Shown here in pieces: positions 34,283-43,898 of a stretch of DNA of 64,000 nucleotides. Under the pieces are notes generated by a model. The model did not search any database. It saw only the letters and a list, made by a program, of their open reading frames with translations, and was not told the DNA's origin. Origin of the DNA: Radicibacter daui (lineage in GTDB: Bacteria > Pseudomonadota > Alphaproteobacteria > Radicibacterales > Radicibacteraceae); assembly GCA_030657355.1 (NCBI GenBank), contig CP131056.1, positions 2,500,501-2,564,500 on the forward strand, written 5' to 3'. Numbering within the stretch: the stretch's first letter is position 1; each line of letters begins with the position of its first letter. Made by a program: the position numbers and the translations under genes.

Positions 34283-35539
34283 TCAGGCGCGGCCGTGCGA
34301 GATGCGAGAGCGGCGCGCGAGGGAATCCACGATCACGGCCAGAGCGAGAACACCGCCGGTGATCATGTATCGAAGCGAAGAGCTGAGATTGAGCAGGGTC
34401 AGGCCGTTTGAAATCGCTTGGATGACGATGATGCCCAAGAGCGCCGAATAGGCACTTCCCCGCCCGCCGAAGAGGCTGGTGCCGCCAATGACGGCCGCCG
34501 CGATGGCGTTGAGATTGACGTCGCCGGTACCGGCCTGCTGGCTGGAGGAGGCAAGGCGCGCCGCCGACAGGATGCCACCCAGCGCTGCCAGCGTGCTGCA
34601 GAGCACGAAGGCGCTGGTATAGATGCGCTTGACCTTGATACCGGCCCGGCGCGCGGCCTCGCGGTTGCCGCCGACGGCAAAGAGCGAACGGCCCCATTTG
34701 GTGCGGGTCAGTAGATAGTCGAGCACCATGACGAGCGCGACGAACAGCGCGAACATCCATGGTACGCCGCGGCCGAGATTGAGGTAATAGACCGCAAACT
34801 CCAGCACCGCCGTCAGCACGGATGCCTTCAGCACAAGGCGGCCGAAAGACTGGGCCGAAAGATTGGCGCGATGGCGCTGGCGGATAACCCGCACGCCCGA
34901 TGCAAGCGCAACCAGCCCCGGCAGGATGGCAAGGCTGTGCGAGAGCCAGTGCGGCATCACCAGTATCTGCCCGAAGCGCACCAGCGCGCTTTCATAAGGC
35001 AGATTGATGGAGCCAGTGGCCCCCAGCACATAGAGCTGCATGCCAAGGATGGCGAGAAGGCCCGCAAGCGTGGAAATGAAGCTCGGCATGCCAAGGCGCG
35101 TATAGAGCAGCGCGTAGAGACCGCCGATCACCGCCCCCACAGCCATTGCCGCCGGGATCGCCTCATAAACCGCCCAGCCGTGATTGATCCACAGCGTGCC
35201 CACCATGGCCGAGGCAAAGCCGCTGATGGAGCCCACGGAGAGGTCGATTTCCCCCACCATCAGCACGCAGACGATGCCGAGGGAGATGACGCCAACCGTC
35301 GCGCAATCGAACAGCAGGTTCACCAGATTGTTGGGCGCGAGGAAGATGGGGTTGAGGCTGGAAAAGACGATGGAGATGACGACCAGCCCGACGGCGACCG
35401 GCAGCATGCCGAGATCGCCGGAACGGATCTGGTCAAGGAAGGCCCGCAGGCTGCCGCCAACACCATCGTCATGGCGCACACGCACATCGGCGCGGTCGAG
35501 GGCCGGGGCAGGTTTGGGCGTGGTGTTCTCAAGGCTCAT
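34283..35539 (-). CDS. Sugar (ribitol?) ABC transporter permease
   Basis: 418 residues with about ten membrane segments. The RbsC/XylH hallmarks are present: [17 protein letters not shown] and [18 protein letters not shown]. The length, longer than RbsC, and the cytoplasmic insertion ([17 protein letters not shown]) are XylH-like. Start overlaps the ATPase stop (ATGA). Substrate is inferred to be ribitol from the operon. Confidence 0.9.
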   Translation of the reverse strand: MSLENTTPKPAPALDRADVRVRHDDGVGGSLRAFLDQIRSGDLGMLPVAVGLVVISIVFSSLNPIFLAPNNLVNLLFDCATVGVISLGIVCVLMVGEIDLSVGSISGFASAMVGTLWINHGWAVYEAIPAAMAVGAVIGGLYALLYTRLGMPSFISTLAGLLAILGMQLYVLGATGSINLPYESALVRFGQILVMPHWLSHSLAILPGLVALASGVRVIRQRHRANLSAQSFGRLVLKASVLTAVLEFAVYYLNLGRGVPWMFALFVALVMVLDYLLTRTKWGRSLFAVGGNREAARRAGIKVKRIYTSAFVLCSTLAALGGILSAARLASSSQQAGTGDVNLNAIAAAVIGGTSLFGGRGSAYSALLGIIVIQAISNGLTLLNLSSSLRYMITGGVLALAVIVDSLARRSRISHGRA

Positions 35540-36375
35540 GGTGCGATCTCCCTGCCCTCGCCGGCTTCCGCGGCTTTGAAGGCACCGGCTTCCTTGCGCC
35601 CGATACGGCGCGAGACGGCGTTTTCGCTGGCGCCGGTAATGGCGGCCACCAGCTCCTGCTGTGAGGCATCGCGGGTAAAGACACCGTTGTTGCGCCCAAG
35701 GCGCAGTACAACGATACGATCCGCCACCGCCTTCACGTCTTCCATGTTGTGGCTGATCATCACCACACCCAGACCCCGGTCACGCACCCGTTCGATGAGG
35801 TTCAGCACCTCTGCCGTCTGGGCGACACCAAGGGCGGCTGTCGGCTCGTCCAACATGATGATTTTGGGGTCGAGCAGCAGCGAGCGGGCGATGGCCACGG
35901 TCTGGCGCTGCCCGCCGGAAAGCGAGGCCACCGGCTCCCGGACGGAGGGAATGCGGGCCGCCAGCTCATTGAGCAGGGTCCAGGCCCGCACCTCCATCGA
36001 CACCTCGTCAAGGCGCCAGGGTTTCATCTCGTGGCCAAGGAAAAGATTGGCGACGACATTGAGGTTCTCGCACAGCGCGAGGTCCTGATAGACCGTAGCG
36101 ATGCCAAGGCTCATGGCCGTGCCGGGATCATCGAGCAAGACTTCCCGCCCGCAAAAGCTGATCGTGCCGGATGTTGGCCTGTGAACGCCGGCCAGCACCT
36201 TGACGAGGGTGGATTTGCCGGCGCCGTTATCGCCCACCAGCGCCACCACCTCGCCGGCATGAACATCAAGCTCGATATCCGAGAGTGCAGATACCGCACC
36301 GAAACTTTTGCTGATGCCGCGCAGGCTGAGAATGGGCTCGCCGCGCGGAAGGGTGCCAATTGTCTTGCCTGTCAT
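35536..36375 (-). CDS. Sugar (ribitol?) ABC transporter ATP-binding protein
   Basis: 279 residues with a single ATPase domain: Walker A GDNGAGKSTLV, signature LSGGQRQTV, Walker B IIMLDEPTAALG, and H-loop ISHNM. Single-domain ATPases are the rhizobial FrcA-like form, rather than the doubled RbsA/XylG form. It lies between the binding-protein gene and the permease. Confidence 0.9.
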   Translation of the reverse strand: MTGKTIGTLPRGEPILSLRGISKSFGAVSALSDIELDVHAGEVVALVGDNGAGKSTLVKVLAGVHRPTSGTISFCGREVLLDDPGTAMSLGIATVYQDLALCENLNVVANLFLGHEMKPWRLDEVSMEVRAWTLLNELAARIPSVREPVASLSGGQRQTVAIARSLLLDPKIIMLDEPTAALGVAQTAEVLNLIERVRDRGLGVVMISHNMEDVKAVADRIVVLRLGRNNGVFTRDASQQELVAAITGASENAVSRRIGRKEAGAFKAAEAGEGREIAP

Positions 36376-36449
36376 GGCGAGCGCCCCTGCTCTTTATTTG
36401 AGTGTGCAATGCGGCCCTGCCGGCGGCCTTGAGACGGCCGACAGGGCCT

Positions 36450-36469
36450 GGCGGGGCGTTTGCCCCGCC
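36450..36469 (-). repeat. Intercistronic stem-loop after the ribitol-operon binding protein
   Basis: GGCGGGGC, a GTTT loop and GCCCCGCC form a perfect hairpin between the binding-protein and ATPase genes. With no minus-strand U-tract it likely stabilises the upstream mRNA rather than ending it. Confidence 0.6.
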
Positions 36470-36491
36470 GCTTTGCCTTTTCGCCTGTCGC

Positions 36492-37562
36492 CTAGTTGGT
36501 GATGCCCAGCTTGCGGCAACCCTCGGCATATTCACCCGTGCAGATTTCCGCCGGGGTCTGGATGCCCTTGTCGAAAATCTCGGCCTTGATGTTCTCGGCC
36601 GTCACCACAGCCGGGGTGAAGAGCTGCGAGGGTGTGTTGTAGAGGGTGTGGGTCGCCTTCGGCGCCTCGCCGGAAAGCAGCTTCACCGCCACATTGGCCG
36701 CTGCGGCCGCCACGATCTCCGACGGTTTGGAGATGGTGTTGTACTGGTCGCCCGAGATGATGAGCTGCAGCGCCGCGATAGTCGCGTCATTACCGGTTAC
36801 CGGTGGCACGGGATTGACGCCCGCCGCCTTGAAGGCCGCGATGGCGCCGCCGGCAGTACCGTCATTGGCTGCAGCCACGCCAATGATCTTGTCGCCAAAA
36901 CGGGTGATCTGGCCCGAGGCCCAGCGCTGCGCTTCCGGCGGGGCCCAGTTGGGGGTGTCGAACTCGGCGAGCGTGACATAACCGGATTTGCCGAGCGCGG
37001 CATGCACACCGTCACGGATGAGGCCGGCGGCCGCATCGGTCGGCGAGCCGTTGATCTCGATAACACCGGAGCCGGCCGGCACACCCATCTTCTTCAGATG
37101 GTCGACCAGCGACTGGGCAATGGCCTCGCCGATACCCTTGTTATCGAAGGAGACATAATAGTCCGCCGCCTTGTCCGGGATCGGCCGGTCATAGGCGATG
37201 ACCTTGACGCCCTGCGACTGGGCGAGCGAGACCAGCGACGCGGCAGCGGTGGAATCCACCGGATCGAGAACGATCACCCTAGCGCCCTGGGCAAGCACCG
37301 AGTTGAACTGCTGCTGCTGCATGGCCGCATCGGCATTAGCGTTTTGATAGATGAGCTTGCAGCCGGCGCAGAGCTTTTCCATCTCGGCCTTGAAGCCGGG
37401 GTAATCGTGCTGCTCATACCGGGTCGAGGCCTGGTCGGGCATCAGGAAGGCCACGGTGGCATCCTTGGCGTCCGCCAGGGCAGAGCCGGCCAGCAGGCTG
37501 GCGGCAAGGAGTGCGGCGCCGGCAATACCGGTGCGGGCATGGACGAAATTCTTGTCAGACAT
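36492..37562 (-). CDS. Sugar (ribitol?) ABC transporter substrate-binding protein
   Basis: 356 residues. A signal peptide ends in GSALADAKD; the periplasmic-binding-protein class 1 fold is shown by VAFLMPDQASTRYEQHDYPG and VIVLDPVDSTAAASLV. This XylF-like sequence (Ala-rich, NDGTAGGAIAAFKAAG hinge) would bind a sugar or polyol. As first gene of the operon with ribitol dehydrogenase and ribulokinase it is inferred to bind ribitol. Four cysteines are present, which is unusual for this family. Confidence 0.9.
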   Translation of the reverse strand: MSDKNFVHARTGIAGAALLAASLLAGSALADAKDATVAFLMPDQASTRYEQHDYPGFKAEMEKLCAGCKLIYQNANADAAMQQQQFNSVLAQGARVIVLDPVDSTAAASLVSLAQSQGVKVIAYDRPIPDKAADYYVSFDNKGIGEAIAQSLVDHLKKMGVPAGSGVIEINGSPTDAAAGLIRDGVHAALGKSGYVTLAEFDTPNWAPPEAQRWASGQITRFGDKIIGVAAANDGTAGGAIAAFKAAGVNPVPPVTGNDATIAALQLIISGDQYNTISKPSEIVAAAAANVAVKLLSGEAPKATHTLYNTPSQLFTPAVVTAENIKAEIFDKGIQTPAEICTGEYAEGCRKLGITN

Positions 37563-37875
37563 TTCCTGCGTTTCTCCCTATGACAGGGCGCAAAAGGCCC
37601 CTCTCCGGCGCGTGGCGACGTGCCGGCAGCTGTTGTTGTTGATTGGGTTTGAGCAATTTCAGGTTCGCCGCGTTTTCCCTTTGCGGGACGGTGCGGCGGC
37701 CGGCACGGGCCGGGCTTTTTCTGGCCGGCAGCGTCGCCCTGATCAGGGGCGCCGTGCGAGCCGGGCTGGTCATCCTGCCGGTTTGCGGCATTGCCGCCAG
37801 GCCGGCCTGTTCTGTCAGGGTATCGGGGGTGGTCCTCCTTCAGTCAGCGGGTGAACAGGGTCGTTTCGGCCGAAA
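37563..37875 (-). other. Promoter/leader gap of the ribitol operon
   Basis: These 313 bases separate the AraC-type regulator gene from the binding-protein gene on the same strand. No open reading frame has coding character. The operon promoter should lie here. A small palindrome (TTTCGGCCGAAA, around 37861-37874) directly after the regulator stop could be an operator or weak terminator. No repeat resembling a paired AraC site was certain. Confidence 0.4.
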
Positions 37876-38751
37876 TCAGGCAGCCGCCACGTTCTCTCCA
37901 AGCAGCAGGCGAAACCGCGTCGGCGGAATGCCTTTCTGCTTCAGGAACTGGCGATTGAAATTGGACAGGTTGTTGAAGCCCGCCGCGTAACAGATTTCCG
38001 TCACGCTCATGTCCGGGGCATTCATCAGCAGCTGGCACGCAAGATTGATGCGCAGCCGGTTGACGTACTGCACCACGCCCATGCCAGTGTGGCGGCGAAA
38101 ACTGCGCGAGAAGGTGCCGGCGGAAAGACCCGCGCTTTCGGCAAGATCACTCTCGGAAAATGGCTCGGTCAGGTTGGCGTTGATGAAAGAGAGCGCCTGG
38201 TTGACGCCGGTCGACATGAAACCGGAGGGGTCGGGGTGATATTCAGCGCTGGTGAGCGGCTGCACCTGCCGGTCAGCGGCAAGAGCGGCCAGCAGCCCGA
38301 AAAAAAGCTCCACCCGCCGGATACCACGCGCCTTGACCAGCTCCTCCAGCAGCGGTGCCGCCCGGTTGGCGGTTTCAGCGCTGAACAGCGCGCCGCGCCG
38401 GCTGATTTCCAGCACCGGCTGAAAACAGGAAAGTTCGCCGAACACACCCGCGATATCGGAGAGGAAGATTTCCGGAAACTGGACGACGCGGCTGCGCAGT
38501 GGCACGGGCGTTTCCGGCGCGACATGGCTTACCCAGTTGTGCGGCAGGTTGGGCCCGGTCATCACCAGATTTCCCGGCGCGAACTCCCCGATGAAATCCC
38601 CGATGAAATAGCGTCCGGAGGTCGCCACGACATAGTGGATCTCGCACTCCGGATGAAAGTGCCAGCGAACGGTGTGATACGGATACCCGTGTTCCCAGGC
38701 GGTGAACGACTGGCCACGGCCGATCTGCACGACCTCAAGATCAGGCTTCAC
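37876..38751 (-). CDS. AraC family transcriptional regulator
   Basis: 291 residues from GTG 38751, with GGGAGG ahead; the upstream frame is not coding-like. The N-terminal half is a cupin sensor (FHPECEIHYVVATSGRYFIGD) and the C-terminus a double helix-turn-helix (LAESAGLSAGTFSRSFRRHTG, then MSVTEICYAAGFNNLSNFNRQFLKQKG). It is upstream of the ribitol operon in the same direction, so it is the likely activator of that operon, though it is also downstream of dgoD. Confidence 0.88.
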   Translation of the reverse strand: MKPDLEVVQIGRGQSFTAWEHGYPYHTVRWHFHPECEIHYVVATSGRYFIGDFIGEFAPGNLVMTGPNLPHNWVSHVAPETPVPLRSRVVQFPEIFLSDIAGVFGELSCFQPVLEISRRGALFSAETANRAAPLLEELVKARGIRRVELFFGLLAALAADRQVQPLTSAEYHPDPSGFMSTGVNQALSFINANLTEPFSESDLAESAGLSAGTFSRSFRRHTGMGVVQYVNRLRINLACQLLMNAPDMSVTEICYAAGFNNLSNFNRQFLKQKGIPPTRFRLLLGENVAAA

Positions 38752-38981
38752 GCTTTTTCCTCCCGACGGGAGCCTTCCTTGCCGGCCATGGCCGGGGAGG
38801 CTCTCTCCCGCAGGTCCGGCAGCCAAGCCGTCCTGCAGGATCAAAAATGCCTGAGGACAACAGCCACCGCCACCACGATAGGCATGAACAACTGATACTT
38901 TTTTGTCGTTTTCTTCAGATTATTGTGCCGCAGTGCACCATTAGAGGGCCAGAAGGCCGACAAAGATCCGCCTTGCCCGCT

Positions 38982-40130
38982 TTACCACTCCGCGAAGGAA
39001 CCATCCTCATGGCGCCAGACGGGGTTGCGCCAGCGGTGGCCTTCCTTCGCCTTTTCAATCACATAGTCTTCATCGATATCCACGCCGAGGCCGGGGCCGT
39101 CCGGGATGGCGACAAAACCATCCTCGTAGCGGAAGACATCCTTGTTGCGGGCATAGTCGATCAGATCGTTGCTCTTGTTGTAGTGGATGCCGAGGCTCTG
39201 TTCCTGGATGAAGGCGTTGTAGCTGACGGCATCCACCTGCAGGCAGGCCGCCAGCGCAATCGGCCCCAGCGGGCAATGCGGGGCAATTGCCACATCATAG
39301 GCCTCCGCCATCGCCGCGATCTTGCGGCATTCGGTGATGCCGCCGGCATGGGAAACGTCGGGCTGGAGAATATCCACCACCGCTTCCTGCAGCACGCTCT
39401 TGAAATCCCAGCGGCTGTAAAGCCGCTCCCCGAGCGCGATGGGTGCAGAGGAAAGGCCGGCGATTTCCTTCAGCGCCTCGCGGTTTTCGCTCAGCACCGG
39501 CTCCTCGATGAACATCAGCCGGTAAGGCTCCAGCTCCTTGACCAGTACCCGCGCCATCGGCCGATGAACGCGGCCATGGAAATCGACGGCGATGCCGACA
39601 TGCGGGCCCACCGCCTCCCGCACCAGCGCCACCCGCTCCACCGCGGCATCGATCTTGGCGTGGCTATCGACGATCTGCAGCTCTTCGGCACCATTCATCT
39701 TGAGCGCCGTGAAGCCACGCGCCACTACGTCCTTCGCCCCGGCCACAACCTCTGCCGGCCGGTCGCCACCGATCCAGGAATAAATCTTGATGCGGTCGCG
39801 GCAGCGGCCACCCAGCAGCTCATGCACCGGCACGCCGAGGGCTCGGCCCTTGATATCCCACAGCGCCTGGTCGATGCCGGCAAGCGCGCTCATGAGGATG
39901 GCGCCGCCGCGGTAAAAACCGCCGCGATAAAGCACGTTCCAGTGATCCTCAATATGGCGGGGATCCTTGCCGACCAGATAGTCCGCCAGCTCGTGCACGG
40001 CGGCCTGGACGGTGAGCGCCCGCCCCTCCACCACCGGCTCGCCCCAGCCGCTCACGCCCTCATCCGTCTCGATCTTCAAAAAGAGCCATCGGGGAGGAAC
40101 GATAAAGGTCTTGAGGGCCGTGATCTTCAT
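38982..40130 (-). CDS. dgoD: D-galactonate dehydratase
   Basis: 382 residues, the same length as E. coli DgoD. Enolase-superfamily residues are in place: DFHG with the Asp-X-His pair, FIEEPV Glu, [10 protein letters not shown] Glu and APHCPLGP His. It removes water from D-galactonate to give 2-keto-3-deoxygalactonate. It follows a FadR-type regulator gene by about 50 bases on the same strand, divergent from the import and downstream genes of the same pathway. Confidence 0.95.
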   Translation of the reverse strand: MKITALKTFIVPPRWLFLKIETDEGVSGWGEPVVEGRALTVQAAVHELADYLVGKDPRHIEDHWNVLYRGGFYRGGAILMSALAGIDQALWDIKGRALGVPVHELLGGRCRDRIKIYSWIGGDRPAEVVAGAKDVVARGFTALKMNGAEELQIVDSHAKIDAAVERVALVREAVGPHVGIAVDFHGRVHRPMARVLVKELEPYRLMFIEEPVLSENREALKEIAGLSSAPIALGERLYSRWDFKSVLQEAVVDILQPDVSHAGGITECRKIAAMAEAYDVAIAPHCPLGPIALAACLQVDAVSYNAFIQEQSLGIHYNKSNDLIDYARNKDVFRYEDGFVAIPDGPGLGVDIDEDYVIEKAKEGHRWRNPVWRHEDGSFAEW

Positions 40131-40179
40131 GGGTCGGAAACTCTCAGGGTAAAAGCAAAAGGGGCGGCCTGGTTACGGC

Positions 40180-40965
40180 TCAGCTGCGCCTCTCTGGCGC
40201 CGGCTTCTTCCGGCTCTGGGCGCGCTCAAGATCCTGCGCTGCCCGGTCAAGAATGGCGGAAACAGCCGTCCGGGCCGCCGTGCCGTCCCGCAGCCGCAGC
40301 GCTTCAACGAGGCCTGCGTGCAGCCGCACCGCCTCGTCGCGGCGATCAACGGAAGCGGCGCTTACTTCCAGCGCGAAATTGAGCGCCGTTTCGATAAGCC
40401 CGCCGATCTGGCGAAAAATGGGATTATGGCAGGCGCCATAGAGCACCTGATGGAAGACAGCGTCATAACGGGCAAAGGCCGCCACATCCGGGCCGGCGGC
40501 GGCCATGCCGCCGAGCGCGGCTTCCAGATCGGCAATCTCGCGCAGGGAAGCGCGGCTGGCGGCGAGTTCGGCCACCAGCGGCTCGATGGCCCGGCGCGTT
40601 TCCAGAATGGAATCGAAAAGTTTGGGATCGAGCTGCCCGGGGCCGTACCACTCCAGCACCTGCGGATCGATGATGTTCCAGTTGTCGCGCTCGCACACCA
40701 CGGTGCCGATACGCGGGCGGCTCAGCACCAGCCCCTTGGCCGCCAGGATCTTCAGCGCCTCGCGGATGACGGTGCGGCTGACGCCGTGGGCCGTGCACAG
40801 GTCGGCCTCGCTCGGCAACGTGTCGCCGGGGGCGTAAGTGCCGGAGAGAATGCCGGCACCCAGCGTACGCACGATATCGGACATGACACGGGGCCGGCGC
40901 GCCTTGTCCGGGCTGCCCATCGCCTTCTCCGTCTCCGGCGCCTGTTCTGGCCGCGATATGGCCAT
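40180..40965 (-). CDS. FadR/GntR-type regulator, probable DgoR analogue
   Basis: 261 residues from ATG 40965. Winged helix with GILSGTYAPGDTLPSEADLC and recognition helix VSRTVIREALKIL, then an FCD ligand domain (DAVFHQVLYGACHN; LHAGLVEAL). Family members such as E. coli DgoR respond to galactonate. It is co-directional with dgoD and sits beside a long inverted-repeat operator facing the galactose operon. Confidence 0.9.
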   Translation of the reverse strand: MAISRPEQAPETEKAMGSPDKARRPRVMSDIVRTLGAGILSGTYAPGDTLPSEADLCTAHGVSRTVIREALKILAAKGLVLSRPRIGTVVCERDNWNIIDPQVLEWYGPGQLDPKLFDSILETRRAIEPLVAELAASRASLREIADLEAALGGMAAAGPDVAAFARYDAVFHQVLYGACHNPIFRQIGGLIETALNFALEVSAASVDRRDEAVRLHAGLVEALRLRDGTAARTAVSAILDRAAQDLERAQSRKKPAPERRS

Positions 40966-41065
40966 CCTTCCCCCCAAAACTTCCGGCAGTCCGGCACAGG
41001 CCCAGCCTTGCCGCCCGCTCTTTCTGACTTGGCGCATATGCCCGTGTCAAAAAAGCTTCTACATC

Positions 41066-41102
41066 TTTTATCAGACCAGAGCAATTGACTGGTATGATAA
41101 AA
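41066..41102. promoter_or_regulatory. Large inverted-repeat operator between regulator and araF
   Basis: TTTTATCAGACCAG (41066-41079) and CTGGTATGATAAAA (41089-41102) form 14-base arms with one mismatch and a nine-base spacer. The site lies between divergent genes, about 60 bases before araF and 100 before the regulator, as expected for a FadR-type dimer operator. Confidence 0.75.
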
Positions 41103-41161
41103 CGGAATAGCGTCCCTTCTGACCGGGCCATGCACCCGGCATCCGTATTCGGGAGGAAATC

Positions 41162-42166
41162 ATGCGGTTGATGAAAAAGGCGCTGCTCGCAGGCGCCCTT
41201 GCGGTGCTGTCTGTAACTACCCTTTCCGCCACGCTCACCCCGGCTCACGCCGCCGATGTGAAGATCGGCTTCGTCGTGAAGCAGCCGGAAGAGCCGTGGT
41301 TCCAGGACGAATGGAAATTCGCCGACCAGGCTGCCAGGGAAAAGGGCTTCACCCTCGTCAAGATCGGTGCCGAGGATGGCGAGAAGCTGATGTCGGCCAT
41401 CGACAATCTGGGCGCCCAGGGCGCGCAGGGCTTCATCGTCTGCACGCCGGACGTGAAGCTCGGGCCGGGCATCGTCGCCAAGGCCGCCGCCAATGACCTG
41501 AAGGTGATGACGGTGGACGACCGCCTCGTCGGCGCCGATGGCAAGCCCCTCGCAGACGTGCCGCACATGGGCATCTCCGCCACCAAGATCGGCGAGACCG
41601 TGGGCAAGGCGATTGTCGACGAGATGAAGGCCCGGGGCTGGAAGCCGGAAGAAGTGGGCGCCATCCGCGTTTCTTACGACCAGCTGCCGACCGCCGTGGA
41701 TCGTGTCGAAGGTGCCATCTCGGTGCTTAAGGCCAATGGTTTTGCCGCCTCCAACATCTTCGACGCCCCGCAGGCCAAGACCGATACCGAAGCGGCGCTG
41801 AATGCCGCGACGGTGGTGCTCAACAAGCATGCCGACATCAAGAAGTGGGTCGCCTTCGGCCTGAATGACGAAGCCGTTCTGGGCGCCGTGCGCGCTTCCG
41901 AAAGCGTCGGCATTCCGGCGGCCAACATGATCGGCGTCGGCATCGGCGGCGCTGACTCGGCGATCAACGAGTTCAAGAAGCCGGCCGCAACCGGTTTTGT
42001 CGGCTCGGTCATCATCTCGCCGAAGCGGCACGGTTATGAAACGGCGCTCAACATGTACAGCTGGATCGCCGACGGCAAGGAACCGGAAAAGCTCATCCTG
42101 ACCTCCGGTGCCCTCGCCAAGCGGGACGATTACCAGCAGGTTCGCAAGGATCTGGGCATCGAATAA
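41162..42166 (+). CDS. araF: L-arabinose/D-galactose ABC transporter substrate-binding protein (AraF)
   Basis: 334 residues with a signal peptide ending in TPAHAADV. The mature part matches E. coli AraF very closely by eye: IGFVVKQPEEPWFQDEWKFAD, then FIVCTPDVKLGPGIVAKA and GFVGSVIISPKRHGYE. AraF binds L-arabinose and also D-galactose and D-fucose. The downstream genes are all for oxidative galactose breakdown, so galactose is probably a main natural ligand. Confidence 0.93.
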   Translation: MRLMKKALLAGALAVLSVTTLSATLTPAHAADVKIGFVVKQPEEPWFQDEWKFADQAAREKGFTLVKIGAEDGEKLMSAIDNLGAQGAQGFIVCTPDVKLGPGIVAKAAANDLKVMTVDDRLVGADGKPLADVPHMGISATKIGETVGKAIVDEMKARGWKPEEVGAIRVSYDQLPTAVDRVEGAISVLKANGFAASNIFDAPQAKTDTEAALNAATVVLNKHADIKKWVAFGLNDEAVLGAVRASESVGIPAANMIGVGIGGADSAINEFKKPAATGFVGSVIISPKRHGYETALNMYSWIADGKEPEKLILTSGALAKRDDYQQVRKDLGIE

Positions 42167-42196
42167 GCCCGCTTCCGGGCCCATCCTGATCCAGAC

Positions 42197-42234
42197 TTCT
42201 GCCGGCGGCCCGAAACCGGATGCCGCCGGCAGAA
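42197..42234 (+). repeat. Perfect 13-bp stem-loop between araF and araG
   Basis: TTCTGCCGGCGGC (42197-42209) pairs fully with GCCGCCGGCAGAA (42222-42234) around a 12-base loop and has no T-run. It probably protects the araF message. Confidence 0.65.
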
Positions 42235-42371
42235 TGCGCCTTGCGCCTGCCCTCGGGGCACGCCAAGGCTGATATACCCCGCCCCGCCGCTCCCCTGCCC
42301 TTCGCCGCCAGGCATGCAAGGCCAGGAGGCCGGGGCAGCACCCGGACAGTCCACTCCTGGGAAATGCGCCG

Positions 42372-43886
42372 ATGCCCTATCTCGAATTTCTCCACATCTC
42401 CAAATCCTATCCCGGCGTGCATGCGCTGAGGGATGTGTCCTTCGGTGTCGAAAAAGGCGCCGTGCACGGGCTGATGGGGGAAAACGGCGCCGGCAAGTCG
42501 ACGCTGATCCGCCTGCTCTCCGGTGACCATCGCCCGGATACGGGCAGCGAAATCAGGATCGATGGCGAGGCGCAGAAATATGCCTCCACGCGCGATGCCT
42601 TTGCCGCCGGCGTCATCGTCATCCATCAGGAACTGCAGCTCGTCCCCGAATTGACGGTGGCGGAAAATCTTAGCCTCGGGCGGTTTCCCGCCAATGGCGG
42701 CGTGATAGCCGCGCGGCGGATGTTTGCCGAGGTTGGCCGGAAGCTGAAGGAAGCCGGCATCGACATCGACCCGCGCCGCAAGGTCAAGTCGCTCTCCATC
42801 GGCGAACGCCAGATGGTGGAGATTGCCAAGGCGGTGATGCTGGAAGCGCGCATCATCGCGCTGGATGAGCCGACCTCCTCCCTCTCCTCCCGCGAAAGCG
42901 AAATTCTCTTTGCCCTCATCGGCCGCCTGCGCGCCGAGGGCAAGATCATCCTCTATATCTCCCACCGGCTGGATGAGGTCTTCCGCCTGTGCGACAGCCT
43001 GACAGTGCTGCGCGATGGCCAGCTGGCCGCCCACCACCCCACGCTGGAGGGGGTGACGCGCGATCAGGTGGTGGCCGAAATGGTGGGCCGGGAGATCAGC
43101 AACATCTGGGGCTGGCGCCCGCGCACGTTAGGCGACGTCCGCCTGAAGGTGGAGAACCTCAGCGGCGACAAGCTGCCCGAACCCGCCAGTTTTTCGGTAC
43201 GGACCGGCGAGATCCTCGGTTTCTTCGGCCTCATCGGGGCCGGCCGCTCGGAGCTGACCCGGCTGGTCTATGCCGCCGACAAGCGGCTGGGCGGCACGCT
43301 GGAGATCGACGGCGCTCCGGTGCAGGTCACCACGCCGCATGACGCCATCCGCGCCGGCATCGCGCTCTGCTCGGAAGACCGCAAGCATGACGGCATCATC
43401 CAGGGCCGCTCGATCGAGGAGAACATCAACATCTCCTCGCGCCGCCACCATACCCGCCTCGGGGTGCTGTCGCCGCGCCGTGAGGTGGCGGTGGCGGAGG
43501 AATTCATCGCCAAGCTCAAGGTCCGCACCCCGTCGCGCAAGCAGGACATCATCAACCTTTCCGGCGGCAACCAGCAGAAGGTCATCCTCGGCCGCTGGCT
43601 TTCCGAACAGGGCATCAAGGTGCTGATCGTCGACGAGCCGACGCGCGGCATCGATGTTGGCGCCAAGGCCGAAATCTACGAACTGCTCTACCAGCTCGCC
43701 GAAGCCGGCATGGCGATTGTCGTCGTCTCCAGCGAGCTGCCGGAAGTCATGGGCATCTGCGACCGGCTCCTGGTGATGTGCGACGGGCGCATTTCCGCCG
43801 AGCTGGAGCGTGCCCAGTTCAACGAGCACGCCATCCTCGCCGCGGCCCTGCCCGATACCAGAACACCCGACAAGATCGCATCCTGA
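42372..43886 (+). CDS. araG: L-arabinose/D-galactose ABC transporter ATP-binding protein (AraG)
   Basis: 504 residues, the same length as E. coli AraG. Two ATPase domains: the first has Walker A GENGAGKSTLIRLL and Walker B IIALDEPTSSLSS; the second has signature LSGGNQQKVILGRWL and Walker B VLIVDEPTRGIDVG. The second Walker A is degenerate (GLIGAGRSELTRL), as usual for this group. It energises import through AraH. Confidence 0.93.
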   Translation: MPYLEFLHISKSYPGVHALRDVSFGVEKGAVHGLMGENGAGKSTLIRLLSGDHRPDTGSEIRIDGEAQKYASTRDAFAAGVIVIHQELQLVPELTVAENLSLGRFPANGGVIAARRMFAEVGRKLKEAGIDIDPRRKVKSLSIGERQMVEIAKAVMLEARIIALDEPTSSLSSRESEILFALIGRLRAEGKIILYISHRLDEVFRLCDSLTVLRDGQLAAHHPTLEGVTRDQVVAEMVGREISNIWGWRPRTLGDVRLKVENLSGDKLPEPASFSVRTGEILGFFGLIGAGRSELTRLVYAADKRLGGTLEIDGAPVQVTTPHDAIRAGIALCSEDRKHDGIIQGRSIEENINISSRRHHTRLGVLSPRREVAVAEEFIAKLKVRTPSRKQDIINLSGGNQQKVILGRWLSEQGIKVLIVDEPTRGIDVGAKAEIYELLYQLAEAGMAIVVVSSELPEVMGICDRLLVMCDGRISAELERAQFNEHAILAAALPDTRTPDKIAS

Positions 43887-43898
43887 AGGAACGGACTT

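Noticed and set aside
38847-40382. 511-codon plus-strand frame opposite dgoD
   Set aside because: DgoD on the other strand is full-length with all catalytic residues; the plus frame shows no family features.
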